Source: Armigeres subalbatus
Lineage: Eukaryota > Arthropoda > Insecta > Diptera > Culicidae
Direction: 5' to 3'
Length of the DNA stretch: 64,000 bases
Assembly (NCBI RefSeq): GCF_024139115.2
Contig: NC_085140.1
Location: 419,504,283 to 419,568,282, forward strand
Within the stretch, counting starts at the first letter, position 1. Every line of letters starts with the position of its first letter. Under the pieces are notes generated by a model. The model was given only the letters and a program-made list of their open reading frames with translations, searched no databases and was not told the DNA's origin. The position numbers and the translations under genes were made by a program. Shown piece after piece: positions 23,578 to 34,563 of the stretch.

Positions 23578-24054
23578 CACCTGTGTTCAGAATAATAGCG
23601 GAAGCCGTTTTTCATACAAAATGGTCAATTTGACAAGCTGTAACTTTCAGAGTGACCGATTGAGTTGAAATTTTGGCATGTGAACTAAATATGTTAATTA
23701 CACATACTCAGTTTTTTTCGAATGACGCGTTCAAAACTATACTAGGTCAAATTGTTCAAAATAATAGCAGTTTTTTTGTTGGAAACATCAAGAAACAATT
23801 AATTGGAATGTTATCAATTTGAATTCAGGTGCTGCGAGACACTAAGTTTATAATTTAAAATACAAATTGTGGAATATGACATTTGAATTGGCCAATATAT
23901 CAAAAATAAAACTGTTATTTTTTGAACAATTTACCATATTTGTAGTTCACTGCCAAAATTTCAGCTCAATCGGTCATCAGGTACAAGTTACAGCTTGTCA
24001 AAGTTAACCATTTTGTATGAAAACGGCTTCGCTGCTATATTCTGAACACAGGTG
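23578..24054. mobile_element. TA-flanked inverted-repeat element, 477 bp
   Basis: CACCTGTGTTCAGAATAATA at the left and TATATTCTGAACACAGGTG at the right, bordered by TA (23576-23577 and 24055-24056). The inverted repeats extend inward with matching stretches (CATACAAAATGGTCAA against TTAACCATTTTGTATG; GACAAGCTGTAACTT against AAGTTACAGCTTGTC). Non-coding. Fits a non-autonomous mariner-type element. Confidence 0.85.
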
Positions 24055-24059
24055 TATGT

Positions 24060-27000
24060 CCACTAGAATTTTCATTTTTTCAAAAATTCTGGAACATTTT
24101 TCCATGAAGTTTTAAATAAATTCCAATAGGTATATGTTATTTTGAAATTTTCATTAGCCGTTGTTGTTGATGGAACGTTTAAAACATAAAATTGGTGGTA
24201 GTTGATATACGTTTGAAAAAAACAAACAATGCTGCAAGCTGATTGATTTCATAGACTGAGGAGTTAAAGCAAATTAAACTACCCCAGGTCGTGGGTTACC
24301 TACAAATGGCCAGCGTGTGCCACCAGGAGAGTCAACAGCGCGATCACTTCTTCTCTGTTCTGCGATCTACGGTGACTCGAGCGGTCTCGTATTATCGACG
24401 CCGATCAAGAACGCACATAGATTCGGCGTGATTCGTTGTACTGGCAGCAGGGCCATTCTCGAGTTTAGTCATATGTGGGACAACAATGGCGCATCTTGCA
24501 CAATACGCTGATGCGCCACATTACGGATAATTGGATCTAAGCGCGGTCATCCGGAAGAATATTAACTAGGAAAGTCGAACGGTAGAACACTTGTACAGGG
24601 ACTTTTTCACGAGTGCCGTCCACTGGATTGTTGAATGATCGTTGTTCCCCGACGCTTCTTTAGTTCATCGATAAAACTCTCCGATAGCGCCACCTTCAGC
24701 ATGCATCGCTCTGCTGCTGCTGGTAATTGAACCGATGCAATCACATTTCGTTGCGTAGCTTCTCATAGTGACTTTCTCTTTTCGCCTTCGGTCCGAATAG
24801 ATTTGGAAAATACAAGCCATCGTTCGGACCAGGAGCATCGCTTCTGAGAAAGTTTGCGTCCACAAGTGTAAAAAAATAGAATCACCGTCTTCCAGAATCA
24901 CCGACCAGAGGTCGTAAAGACTGAACACTCAACGTCCAGCATTAGACAACGGACAGGACATTTATATAACACCCAATGGAGGGGAGGGGGGATTTTTCGG
25001 ATCACAGAAAGTTGTCTCCTTACCGGGGCGTGAATCGAACCCACACACATGCATCTATACAATTGGCGTCGCTAACGAAGCCCACTGTCGGGTCGGGGAA
25101 TCCGATTCCATTGTTTCCTATACAAACAACCACTGGCGGTGCATTCGAAGTTATGTCCAAAATAATTTCAAAACATTGAGGGGAAAATCACAAATGCGAA
25201 TAATTGACATATTTTACCTATCAGTGCTTATTTTTACTGGTATTATAGGTTAACTGGAACTTATTATAAGTTAGCAGTAACTAGAAATTAACACTAGGCG
25301 GATTTATCAGAATTTTTATAACAGCTACTGTAAACATAAAGATTAATTTATTAGGACATGTTTCATGCATCTTACCTTTATAAGTATACCTAAATCGCAA
25401 TGTGAATCTATAACACCGTTGCTGATAAGCACTTCCCGCTAAACTAATAAAACTGAATGACCTCGACCTAAATCCGGAAATGGGTTAGCCAGCATTCCAA
25501 CCGTTTCATCCATTCCTGGCTTCACAGCAAACCTCAGACTTCATTAGTCTGGAAGCTAAATATTAACAGTCTTAACATTATTGTCGTAAAATTAGAACCT
25601 AGGTACGTTAAGTTCGAACTGGTTAAAAAAAATTCCGTGCGAGTCATACCTAGACCACTTATAAAGGGAATCACCAAGATTAATTAGTTTTATTATAGCA
25701 CTGTAGTATGAAATGCTAATATCATCTTCAAACTTGGACGTACATGTTCATGATAGCATTAGCGAAGATAAATTGATAGTTCCGTTAGGATACAGGCATG
25801 AAGATGTTTTATAGGTCGATTTGAGAAGCAGCGGAGGACAATATTTGTGATGCACATATCCTGACCTTCTTCTGCCAAGCTCCCGTATGAAGAGAAGAAT
25901 ATCAGTGTGGAAGCTGATATATCTCCACGCTTCATGTTCTTTGAACTTACGTAGTAACACACACGAAATCATTAATTTAGTATGTAGCTGTAATTTTGCT
26001 GTGAAGAGATTGTTGACACTTCAGAACTATTTATTTATATATGGCAGGGTTCAAAAGCACTCAAGTATCTTCCTGTCTGACCATTAAATATTTCTCATTC
26101 ATTATAGAACATTGTCACCGATATCACGCTGACTAGATAAATATTCAACATTGGAACAAAGTGTAGCGAAATTATTCGTAATCAGGTCATTGACTAAGTT
26201 CATATCTTATTAGTTCCTTTCCTTTTCATCCGATAAGAGAATGGGAGAATCATACACCATACTCCCAGTGACGTCGAGTCTCAATTAATATTTAACCAAC
26301 CGAGAATATTTAGTTGTGTCGATATGAATGTGTCTGGCCTGAACATAGGCGAATCAAGTTCAAGGTCGTCGGAAATTCGCAGCCGTCTCGTGCAGAGCAC
26401 TTTAAATATCGACCGACCACGTCGAGCGCTAGCCTTGGAGCCGTTTGATGATCAAATATCGTTCGACGTATGTTCTCAGATGTCGTACATATGTAAGTAT
26501 GTATATCGTGAAGTGCACGAACACATTATATCGAGTCGCGAGTTTTAACGCGTGCCAGTAGAATAGCGGCAACACGAGGGTGTTTGGTTATATACAATAG
26601 CAGGCCTCCGCCGAGTCGACTGTGTGTAGTACAACAGAAATAAAAACCGAAACAAAGCCGCTTTTCATTTTTATGAAACGTGATTTTGATGTGTTTTGTA
26701 TACTTCATTGTGTACGTTTGTTTACATTTCGAATGAGTTTCATTAAATTGTCGACAAGAATTCATTGTATATGCATACAAACGATCGTCGACAGCATCTA
26801 CCTATATGTAAAGAGAATTTTAGTACATTTTTACTCCTCATAAAACCGGTTTCTATTCATTCATATTTATATATCAACACCGTTACGTCCCTCGTGCTTT
26901 AATGCTTCCTAAATTCATCCAGATCGAGCAGTGATGAACATCATCCTACTGAGTAATTCTGTTTTGGCTCACGCGAGAACTCAATGTTTCATTCATTAGA

Positions 27001-27090
27001 TTTTTTGGCATTCCGTCTCCACACGCAACACAAACACCTTCAAAAGAAAGCGGTGCATCGAACCGGTTCACTCACTTCTCCCGCTGTGAC
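24060..27090. other. Intergenic or intronic stretch with weak features
   Basis: No supported gene. A tRNA-like B box in reverse (GGGTTCGATTCACGCCCC, about 25028-25046) suggests a decayed SINE near 25010-25110. An open frame at 26324-26548 is followed by a GTAAGT-type donor at 26492, but I do not recognise the protein. A frame at 24665-24928 (-) lies in a region with several interrupted frames and may be an old transposon. Confidence 0.35.
25690..25945 (-). repeat. Dispersed repeat, inverted partner of 52750-53000
   Basis: The reverse complement matches 52750-53000 over about 250 bp with many small gaps. Shared blocks include ATATATCAGCTTCCACACTG and TCATGAACATGTACGTCCAA. Type unknown. Confidence 0.6.
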
Positions 27091-27094
27091 CGCT

Positions 27095-27564
27095 TTTATT
27101 TTCAACTTTTTCACTTCAACATCCAAACAATGCAAAAATGCACCATTCACTAGCATTGCACCAACACCATTGATGAAAATTGCATCTTGCAAAACTTCTC
27201 TCTACGCATGTTATCCGCCTCTGTCATTCTCTCATTTGGCTGATGATCACAGTGACACGAACACATTTACGATTCTCTCAGAATGCATTTGTAATGATTT
27301 TCGAGAGCAACATAGAGTGAGAGAATCTCTTCTCTTCGCTGTGCTCTCGTTTTTCTTAATCGTCTCTTTTTCTCTTTGTTTTCCATTGTCGTTGTATTTG
27401 TTGGATGGATGTTACGCACCAAGCACTAGTAGTGGTTTGTCGTAACGGAAAGATCATCACAAAAACATTGTCGGCATCGTTCGTTGTTAGCCACTGAGTC
27501 TAACTCTTTACAAATTGAATGCATGGTTGTAGATACAAAGTTGTACGTACAATACGTAACTTCT
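27095..27564 (+). repeat. Left copy of a long inverted repeat, abutting the gap
   Basis: It matches the reverse complement of 63486-64000 at high identity by eye. Differences are mostly single-base or short-tandem losses in this copy (CTCTCATT for CTCTCTCATT, CTCTTCG for CTCTTTCG, GGAAAG for GGGAAAG) plus one loss of about 53 bp near 27530. A 153-codon frame (26984-27445) across it is not supported as a gene. Confidence 0.85.
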
Positions 27565-27589
27565 NNNNNNNNNNNNNNNNNNNNNNNNN
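27565..27589. other. Assembly gap of 25 N
   Basis: A run of exactly 25 N. It separates the + strand exons of tou from the - strand exons, and the sequence on both sides shows signs of lower accuracy. Confidence 1.
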
Positions 27590-28190
27590 CTGTTGTACTT
27601 CGTTCCAGTTACATCTGGCCTTCTTTTTCACCCGTTTTGCAATCATCGTTCATTTCTTCTTCGTCTAGTCCGGACAGGGATAAGAATGATTCATTTTTAA
27701 GTGAATCTCTACTCCTTTTCACGGAACGCTAAAAATTGGATGTTGTTTCCGATTCCCAACGGTTGCCCTGAGACTGGCAGATTTCTTTGCAGGTGATGTT
27801 CGTATACACTTGGCGTGCCATCGCGCCGGAGTAGTTCCTTCAGCGAAGGAAGTGGACATTCCGTGCTGCTTAGCGGAAGATCTTTATTCACAATCGAGCC
27901 ACCGTTCCATCGTACAGTCATCGTCTCTCTTGAACTCGAACTTGACCAGTTTCTTCTTTGCCTTCAACCATTTCGACGTCCTGCCCACAGAACCGCCCAT
28001 TTCGACCGGAGCTACCGATTTCACCGTTCTCCAGCTTTGGCTTAATATCACAGTTGCTTCCTGTCCCCAGCTGCAGCCATCATGTTAGGATTTTCCATAA
28101 TCTGATCGCTACCGTGCCTATTTGCTTCACCGTCCTGTGTATCGTCATCCGGAATTGTGATGGTTGGGGTTTCCTCCTGAATAATTGAAC
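27590..28190 (-). CDS. tou: tou exon 20 (partial, frameshifted, runs into the gap)
   Basis: On the - strand a good acceptor (TTTGAATAG) precedes a frame GSIIQEETPTITIPDDDTQD (28190-28131) that continues for about 45 residues and then hits stops. Further pieces in shifted frames follow, such as RRDGTPSVYEHHLQRNLPV and SGQPLGIGN (27760-27850). It looks like coding sequence with several indels, in the acidic/polar linker expected between the DDT region and the C-terminal PHD finger. It ends at the N run, so the rest of the gene must lie on another contig. Assignment rests on continuity with the upstream exons. Confidence 0.5.
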
Positions 28191-28286
28191 CTATTCAAAG
28201 CAAAAATGAATTAATAATTTAGTCAGATGCATAATCACGTGGAATTAAACATATTCAGCTCTTAGAATAACATTGATCCTACTTAC

Positions 28287-30247
28287 ATCACCATCATCCT
28301 GCTGCAGATTCACATTCCGCCTCCAATTTGATTGTTCACTTCAACAATTTTGGTTTCGTCGTGATTTTGCCCTTTTACCAGGATAGCCGTCGGAATGATC
28401 CTCAATGTCCATCAGGTGATCTTCATCGCGTTCTTCTTCGCGCCCAACTGTATGGGTGCCGGAACTGAGTTCGTGGACTACCGGCGGCATCGGCAACCGG
28501 TTGGCATCCTGAGGATCTTCCACCGGTAGCGGCATGGGCTGCGACTGGGGTTCCGCTTCCGATTGTGAATCGGTTCTGTTTCTTCGCAGTTGCTGAAGCT
28601 AGTTCGAATTGTCTTCCTCCTGGACATCTTGACTCGCTGTCGTTGGCGCTTTCCTGATTGAAGAAGTCATGTTTCTTCTTGCTCCTTCAGCCTTTGCTTC
28701 GTTCCTCCAGTCCGATGTGATGAAATCATTGGAATCTTTGTTTTCCTTGTTTTGTCACGATCACGCGAGCTATGTCCGCTATCGTTGGAATAAACCGAGG
28801 AATGTCGTCCTCTGGTGGAATCCACATCTTCCATTGGTTCTTGTACCGGTGGAGCCGTTTCAGGTACAGCTGGTTCCTCCGTTGGAACCGTTTCTATACA
28901 TGCTGCTCCTCGAGAGCATTTTCGTATTTGTACATATCCTGCTGAGCAGATTCCATCGCTTCTACGTTTCCGCCACATTTAGAGATTCCAGTAACGCGCC
29001 AGTAGCGATCCTGGCCGCATTTAACCCGTAGTTGGTTCAAAGCATGCTCAAGCTGTTGCTTTCTGGAAGACGTTTCTAGGATGCGCTCATACTTCCGCTG
29101 CGCTTCCTCGCAGTTAGATGAGCGTCTTCGTCTTCTTCCAGCTGAGTTCCCTCGCTTTCCAGGTCACTGTTGTCGTCGTCATTTCGTTCACTCGGTGCAT
29201 CATGGATCATGGATTTAGAAAATGGATTATCCATATCAGCTCCTCGGAGGCTGTTGAGATGTTAGACCGGACATATCACTCATTTCGTTGAAACTCATAT
29301 CCTTTGATTGATCATGGAATCATCGTGCATCAGGTGGGTGGTGCCTTAAGGACTTTCTTCCATTGGTGTACTCGTTCCGTTGTTGAGTGGTTCTTCGCTT
29401 AGAGGTGCTTCGTCCTTATGATTCTGTTCCGATTCTGGTTGGAGCTGTGGTATTTACATCCACCGGAACAGTCGTTACACCTTCCTCCGTTTTTCCGGCT
29501 CACATTCAGTCTTCTCCTCCTGATTGTTGTTTTTGCGGTTGTGTTTCGGTAGGATTTTCTGCATTTTCAACACTGGCAGCAGCTGCTGCTGCTTCTTCGC
29601 TCTCTTCGCTTCCTCAGCCGCTTTCGAAAGCGATTTCTCTACGCTGCAGCTTGCGCTTTCTCATGCTGCTCGATTCGTTGTTTGCTACAAGCATCTTATA
29701 TTTCCTAATTTTATTATCCAGAAGATAGCGATCCTTCTTCAGCTGTGCCTGAGTATCTAAACTACCTTCGATCTCTAAACGGCTTTGTTCATCAGCAAAT
29801 CGTTGCATAGCATGGCTAGAATCTGCGCTTTCGTGGCCGGATTGATGGAAACAAAGGTTTATCCTTCAACAGCTCCAGACAACTTGTCAGGTGTTTTCGG
29901 ACAGTAGCGCATAGAATTGCCTATTCTTATCACTGGCAGTTTTGATATCCTCCTCCGTCGGTAAATGGTGCGCTCTCGTTCTCGCTCCAGATTGTTCCAC
30001 TCTGCTGCCGCACTTCACCGTGTGCCACGGCATCATATATCCGTAAATTTCGAAACGTTCGATAGGTAATGTCAGCTTGGCGGAGGGTTTGACCGAGCAG
30101 TGTTGTGTGCCGCCGGATTGAGTTCCGGATCCTCGATGGCGCACACCAGAAGGTGCGTCATCACGGAAATGGCTCCTCTTCGGCTTCTGAGCGTTATCGC
30201 TCGTCAGTGCACATGAAGAGTCTGCAGCGTTGGCAGTGTTTCCATTT
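28287..30247 (-). CDS. tou: tou exon 19: C-terminal DDT region and acidic linker, frameshifted
   Basis: Acceptor TCTCACCAG before 30247; donor GAT|GTAAGT at 28287/28286, bounding a 96-bp intron to exon 20. Read in changing frames it gives METLPTLQTLHV, ALTSDNAQ, VMTHLLVCAIEDP and NLEREREA (30240-29970), the order expected for the C-terminal DDT half and beyond. It continues with EIEGSLDTQAQLKKDRYLLD (about 29715-29775), an acidic segment near 29150-29400 and HSSVYSNDSGHSSRDRDKTR (28740-28800). At least six frame changes are needed. Some parts may contain unrecognised introns. Frameshifts cluster here and not in exons 3-15, which argues for base-call errors rather than a dead gene. Confidence 0.6.
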
Positions 30248-30310
30248 CTGGTGAGATGGGGAACGGAAAATTTTAATAAACTGAAAGATATAGTAACGCG
30301 AGGTAGTTAC

Positions 30311-30467
30311 CTGTAGATTCCAAAACCAAGCGTTTCACCAAAGTTTTGCAGGAATTCGAAAACCATGAGAAGGTCGGAAAAGCCTTGTCCTGTTGTTTCA
30401 TACCCGTAATCCTGGGTATGGTGAAGGATTCCGTTTGGTCATGATTTCTGAATCTTCTAGCGGTTTT
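30311..30467 (-). CDS. tou: tou exon 18: N-terminal DDT region, frameshifted
   Basis: Acceptor CTGTAG before 30467; donor ACAG|GTAACT at 30311/30310. The reading GQGFSDLLMVFEFLQNFGET followed by LGFGIYR (30384-30312) is a clear DDT-domain start, the helix that binds ISWI-type ATPases in BAZ/ACF1 relatives. Upstream the frame breaks: KPLEDSEI, then a shift to DQTESFTIPRITGMKQQ. One shift sits in a four-A run (30371-30374 on +) where a fifth base would restore the frame. Confidence 0.7.
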
Positions 30468-30540
30468 CTACAGATTTGGAAAGTAAAACGGCGGTTTAAT
30501 TATACACCATTGTTGCAGACTGAAAAACAGTTTATGTTAC

Positions 30541-30620
30541 CTCAATTCCTGTAGAATGGTGGTGTCTCGCTTTCGCATGGCAAGTTTCTTTTCGCGTTGG
30601 ATCAACTTGTCAAGGATAAC
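30541..30620 (-). CDS. tou: tou exon 17
   Basis: Acceptor TTACTTTTAG, donor GAG|GTAACA. The peptide VILDKLIQREKKLAMRKRDT followed by TILQEL is an intact, highly charged helix. It continues directly from exon 16 (HQ|VIL) and leaves two bases for exon 18. This matches the coiled-coil stretch that leads into the DDT domain in the family. Confidence 0.7.
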
Positions 30621-30690
30621 CTAAAAGTAATACATAGATAAGGATAATTTTGGCTCAATTTGGTAGAACAAAGTAATTTTGATAAGTTAC

Positions 30691-30776
30691 CTGGTGCTTC
30701 TTTTCTCCTTCTCTTCAAACTTCCCGCAGCTCCAACTGTTTGATGAGGGCCATATCTGTCGTCGCCGTTCTCGCTC
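30691..30776 (-). CDS. tou: tou exon 16, frameshifted
   Basis: Donor ACCAG|GTAACT at 30691/30690. The start ERERRRQ (30776) would follow exon 15 (AVEM). The frame then shifts to MALIKQLELR and shifts again to KFEEKEK, KKHQ. The length of 86 bp is one short of the multiple of three needed between two phase-0 neighbours. The acceptor (ATCGAAAG) is poor. The residues are those of the basic coiled coil of this family. Confidence 0.6.
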
Positions 30777-31654
30777 CTTTCGATTTTATAAGGTAGATAA
30801 TTGAATTGATCAGATTCAGATTATGTGATTGGTCAAATGATAGATTTGTGAATAATGAGTTTAGTTTAACCATAGACATTTATTTAGTGGAATAATAAGT
30901 GAATAGTGGAAAAGCTTATTAAGAATTTTAAATTAAAATATTCAAGATGATACAACAAACAGAAAATGTAAGCGAAAATAAAATAAAACTACAAGGATGC
31001 ATTTAACAACAAAGTACTTTAGGTAAGCCAAATAAAGCATCATAGAAAACGTTTCCAGTTAGAATAGTTTTTTTATTTGTTTGGAGAAACATCAGTGTAC
31101 CTTAACTTACATCGAGTAAAAGCCTGTTCAAATAACGAATTTTCACTTGATAAATAATGTAAACTTTAACATCAAGGTAATAATTATCAAATAATAACTT
31201 TATCTGAATAGGCTTCAAGGAATATATTACTGTTTCTGTTTTAAATTTGGTATTTTTTAGTCTTAGTGTCAAAGTAGCCCCGAGTCAAAAAAACCCGCAC
31301 GACGGTACCTAAATGGTACTTCTCTTCATTTGGTATGGCTGTCATAAGTCGATAGTAGATGAAGTGGCGCGTATCTATGAGTATAAGTATCCAAACCGTT
31401 GCACGAAGAAAATAAATGTTGATGGTGCACAACTTTTCAAAATCCAGTTTTGAAGAGGTGTTCGAAACGCAACAGCATGTCACGATCAGGAATAACTGTT
31501 GATTCATACCATCACTTTAATCTTATTAAAAGTTTGAAAAAATAAAAAATAACAACGCCACCTACACAAAGGATACGGGTATAATATTCCAATAACCCAG
31601 TGCCATATAAATGAAACATATTTAGCCGAACATTAAAAGATATTAATGGATAAA

Positions 31655-31880
31655 AAGGGTTCTCCGGCGTAGGATTGAAGAACCCTGAAGTTGCAAGATC
31701 GATCCTCGGTCCGGTCTAAGATGTTTTTAGGTTGGCAACATTCTCGACTTCCTGGGAATAGAAAACTGAAAAATGCTAATAGTATACTATTTGAAAAGCA
31801 GGCCAAGTTCAAGTTGGAATGTAAGGGCTTTAAGAAGAAGAAGGATAAAAAGGCTAAGGAAACATCGTCTGGCCGTCCAT
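31655..31880 (+). mobile_element. tRNA-related SINE, second family
   Basis: CGATCCTCGGTCCGGTCTAA (B-box part), GGTTGGCAACATTCTCGACT and AAGCAGGCCAAGTTCAAGTT precede a tail TTTAAGAAGAAGAAGG at 31830. It shares this order with 56674-56950. The central part (about 60 bp) is deleted relative to that copy. Confidence 0.65.
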
Positions 31881-31977
31881 CTTGACAGTTTCAAATCAAT
31901 TGATCAAAATCTGTACAGCTATTTTTTAACTAAATATTTAAATTGAAGCAGACTTTTTGACTAAACTACCAAAACTG

Positions 31978-32195
31978 GGCCCTCCTTAGCCTTGCGGTAA
32001 GACGCGCCGTCTGCAATTTCGGATTGAAACTCTCGCCACCTGGGCATAAAAGTATCATCTCTGCCTCATGATATACAGATACAAAATGTAAACTGGCTTA
32101 GAAACCTTGCATTAATAACTGTGGAAGTGCTTAATGAACACTAAGCTGCGAGGTGGGACAGACAGTGGGGATGTAATGCCAATAAGAAGAAGAAA
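31978..32195 (+). mobile_element. Feilai-like SINE with internal deletion
   Basis: It starts GCCCTCCTTAGCCTTGCGGT and ends GGATGTAATGCCAATAAGAA followed by AGAAG units. The region holding the tRNA B box is deleted relative to 53790-54057. Confidence 0.75.
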
Positions 32196-32944
32196 AGAAG
32201 ACCATAGAAAATATTTCTATACGCGCCTTGGGAAGCGATCCCAAGGTGATTCACATGTAATTAAAACGCAATTACTTTTGGTGCAATTTTGCTCTACCCG
32301 CAAAAAAGGCAGGAACTCCGCATCTGTTCGGGTGGTGATAATGTTTTTGATCTTTGTTGTTTTAATTTCAAACCTACTTTCCATTTCAATGCCCTAAAAG
32401 CTTACTGTCAAGTATTTGAACAGGATGAGATAAATTATTTCTTAATTCATTATCTTTAACCCCTCTGATTTATTGATATCGCATGAGGCGGACAGATTTC
32501 GATTCCACACGGTACTTGTTCGTTAATTCTCGCGTATCCTTTCGATTACCGGATACGTAAATCTCTTTAGGTTATGGGCACCTCATTGAAAAGAGTTCCG
32601 GAAAACCTCAACTGAAGTGTGACAATTTCGCCAACTGGCGAGTTAAGGGTAAAGTTGCATATCGAAGCAACGGAAGTATCAGAAGGGCTTGAAAAGATGT
32701 ACCAGCTGTAGATCCGGAACGGAAAGAGTTTCTCCAGATAGACCGGAATACGAAATCCGTACTGGTCAGCTTCATCTCGACGAGTGTCTAAATACCTACT
32801 TCGGTAGAAACAAACGCTAAAGCAATGCACTATGCTCCAGGATACAGATTTACGCGGAAAGATGCATTTTATGCAAAACTGTATTTTTAGAAAAAAACTG
32901 TTGTTCTACAAAATTGTTCGAAATAGTAAGCCCATCATTGAGTG

Positions 32945-33597
32945 CTCAAAAAATAAGGCCCATCTATAACAAAAATAGAAATATTTTTTTATTTCTCGAA
33001 TACTTACATATTATGTTCTAGAAAGTTGTAGCGCAGCTTGTTCCAATAAATTTATCTAAAAAGCTTTTCTGTAGCTCTCAAGTTGGCTGATTTAGAGCAA
33101 TTTTACCTAATCTTAGGTGTACCTAAAAAAACAGTATTTTGATATACTTTTTTGGTTTAAACTTTTCGAAAATATCTCCATTTTTTCACATAATGAAGAA
33201 AATGAATTGCTCATTCAAATACGTAAACATATTTTTTGATCTGCCTAACCGGAGATTCAAATTTTGAAAAAAATAATTTTGAGAAAAAAACGATTATAAC
33301 TTTTATCGGAAAGAGATATTGAGCATTTACCCATCAAAGTTGCATTTTTCAGCTCTAAAAGTCACGACTTATAGTAGATAAAAGTAGATAAGTAGAATAG
33401 TAAGTAGATAAAAATACTGTTTATTTTAGGTACACCTAATCCAATTGAGTAAAATTGCTCTAAATCAGCCAACTTGAGAGCTACAGAAAACTTTTAAGCA
33501 AAATTTATTGGAACAGCTGCTACACTTGTAGAACTAATATTCAGTATTCGAGAAATAAAAAAATTTTCTATATAAATGGGCCACTCTATTTTTTACA
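32945..33597. mobile_element. Long foldback element, about 650 bp
   Basis: Arms of about 180-200 bp: CTCTCAAGTTGGCTGATTTA near 33076 pairs with TAAATCAGCCAACTTGAGAG near 33460, and TTTTTTTATTTCTCGAATAC near 32983 pairs with GTATTCGAGAAATAAAAAAA near 33545. The centre holds a second nested pairing (GGTGTACCTAAA/TTTAGGTACACC). No coding frame. Confidence 0.8.
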
Positions 33598-33604
33598 CTA
33601 AATA

Positions 33605-33690
33605 TAATATTTGTAAAGCAATTTTAATTAATAAAACTATAGCTTTTAGACAGACGACAAAAGCTGTCTTGCTGCTGCTGAGAGTCAGTA
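33605..33690 (+). repeat. Direct repeat unit A, intact copy
   Basis: TTGTAAAGCAATTTTAATTA...ACTATAGCTTTT followed by GACGACAAAAGCTGTCTTGC. The same sequence recurs at 34564-34612 and resumes at 36077-36117, split by an insertion. It may be part of a copia-type LTR, since copia integrase coding follows downstream, but LTR ends could not be fixed. Confidence 0.6.
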
Positions 33691-34563
33691 AAACTGACAA
33701 AATATCTCCCTCCCAACACTAAAAAGAAATTCGATGCAATTGAATTCTCAAACACATCTTCGATGGCGGCGCTCTACGATTCTATCAAAATAACTTCATG
33801 GATCTCACAATAGATTCTCCCGAGATGCACGAAGTCTATTGATCAGAAGGTTATTTGTCGGATCATTTATGCGCTGGTGAGAAGTTCATCACGAAAAGCA
33901 ATTCAAAGCTAGAAGGCAAACGACAGCAGACAGAAACCACTGTGTATTACAATAGTATGTCTAGTCCCTACGGTTTCTGTAAAAATCACTGATATGGCAA
34001 AAATGGGCATCCGTAAGCAGGAAAACCGTGAGTTGAATACTTCAGTTCAACATTCGTCACAAACATCCGTTACGGCTGATACCAACAGAATCCATTATAA
34101 GTGTTGTAGCAGGTCCAATTTGCTTAGCTCAAGTAATCTTTCGTGGTGTTGTGTTTAAAATTTATCTTTCTGCTGTTTGAATAAGTATCTAACAATTCAT
34201 AGGTATTTTCAAGAATCTGCAGTGTTCCAGTGTTCATATGAATAGGGTTGTCCAAAACTTAATGTAAATCTAATATTGAAATAATTGATGTCCTACTTTG
34301 TACTTTGTACTACTAATTCTCTTTAATGTATTTTTTCATTAAACAGCGTTATGTTTAGCACTCAAATTAATAAATATATGGTAAAACTTCAGGGTATGAA
34401 GTGTTACGGCGGGAGTGTTAGAAACGTAGGCTTAATTCGAGCGCATGTAACTTGAAACATTAGCACCCTATTTCAAGGTCCATTCTGTATAAAGTAAGAG
34501 AATTAGAAGGTGCGATGATGTTTGTCAACGAAGAACAGATTTACCGAATTTGTAAGTGAGGTA

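Noticed and set aside
27095..27445. Protein gene from the 153-codon frame at 26984-27445
   Set aside because: The frame lies largely in the inverted duplicate, and the cleaner copy at 63486-64000 does not keep it open.
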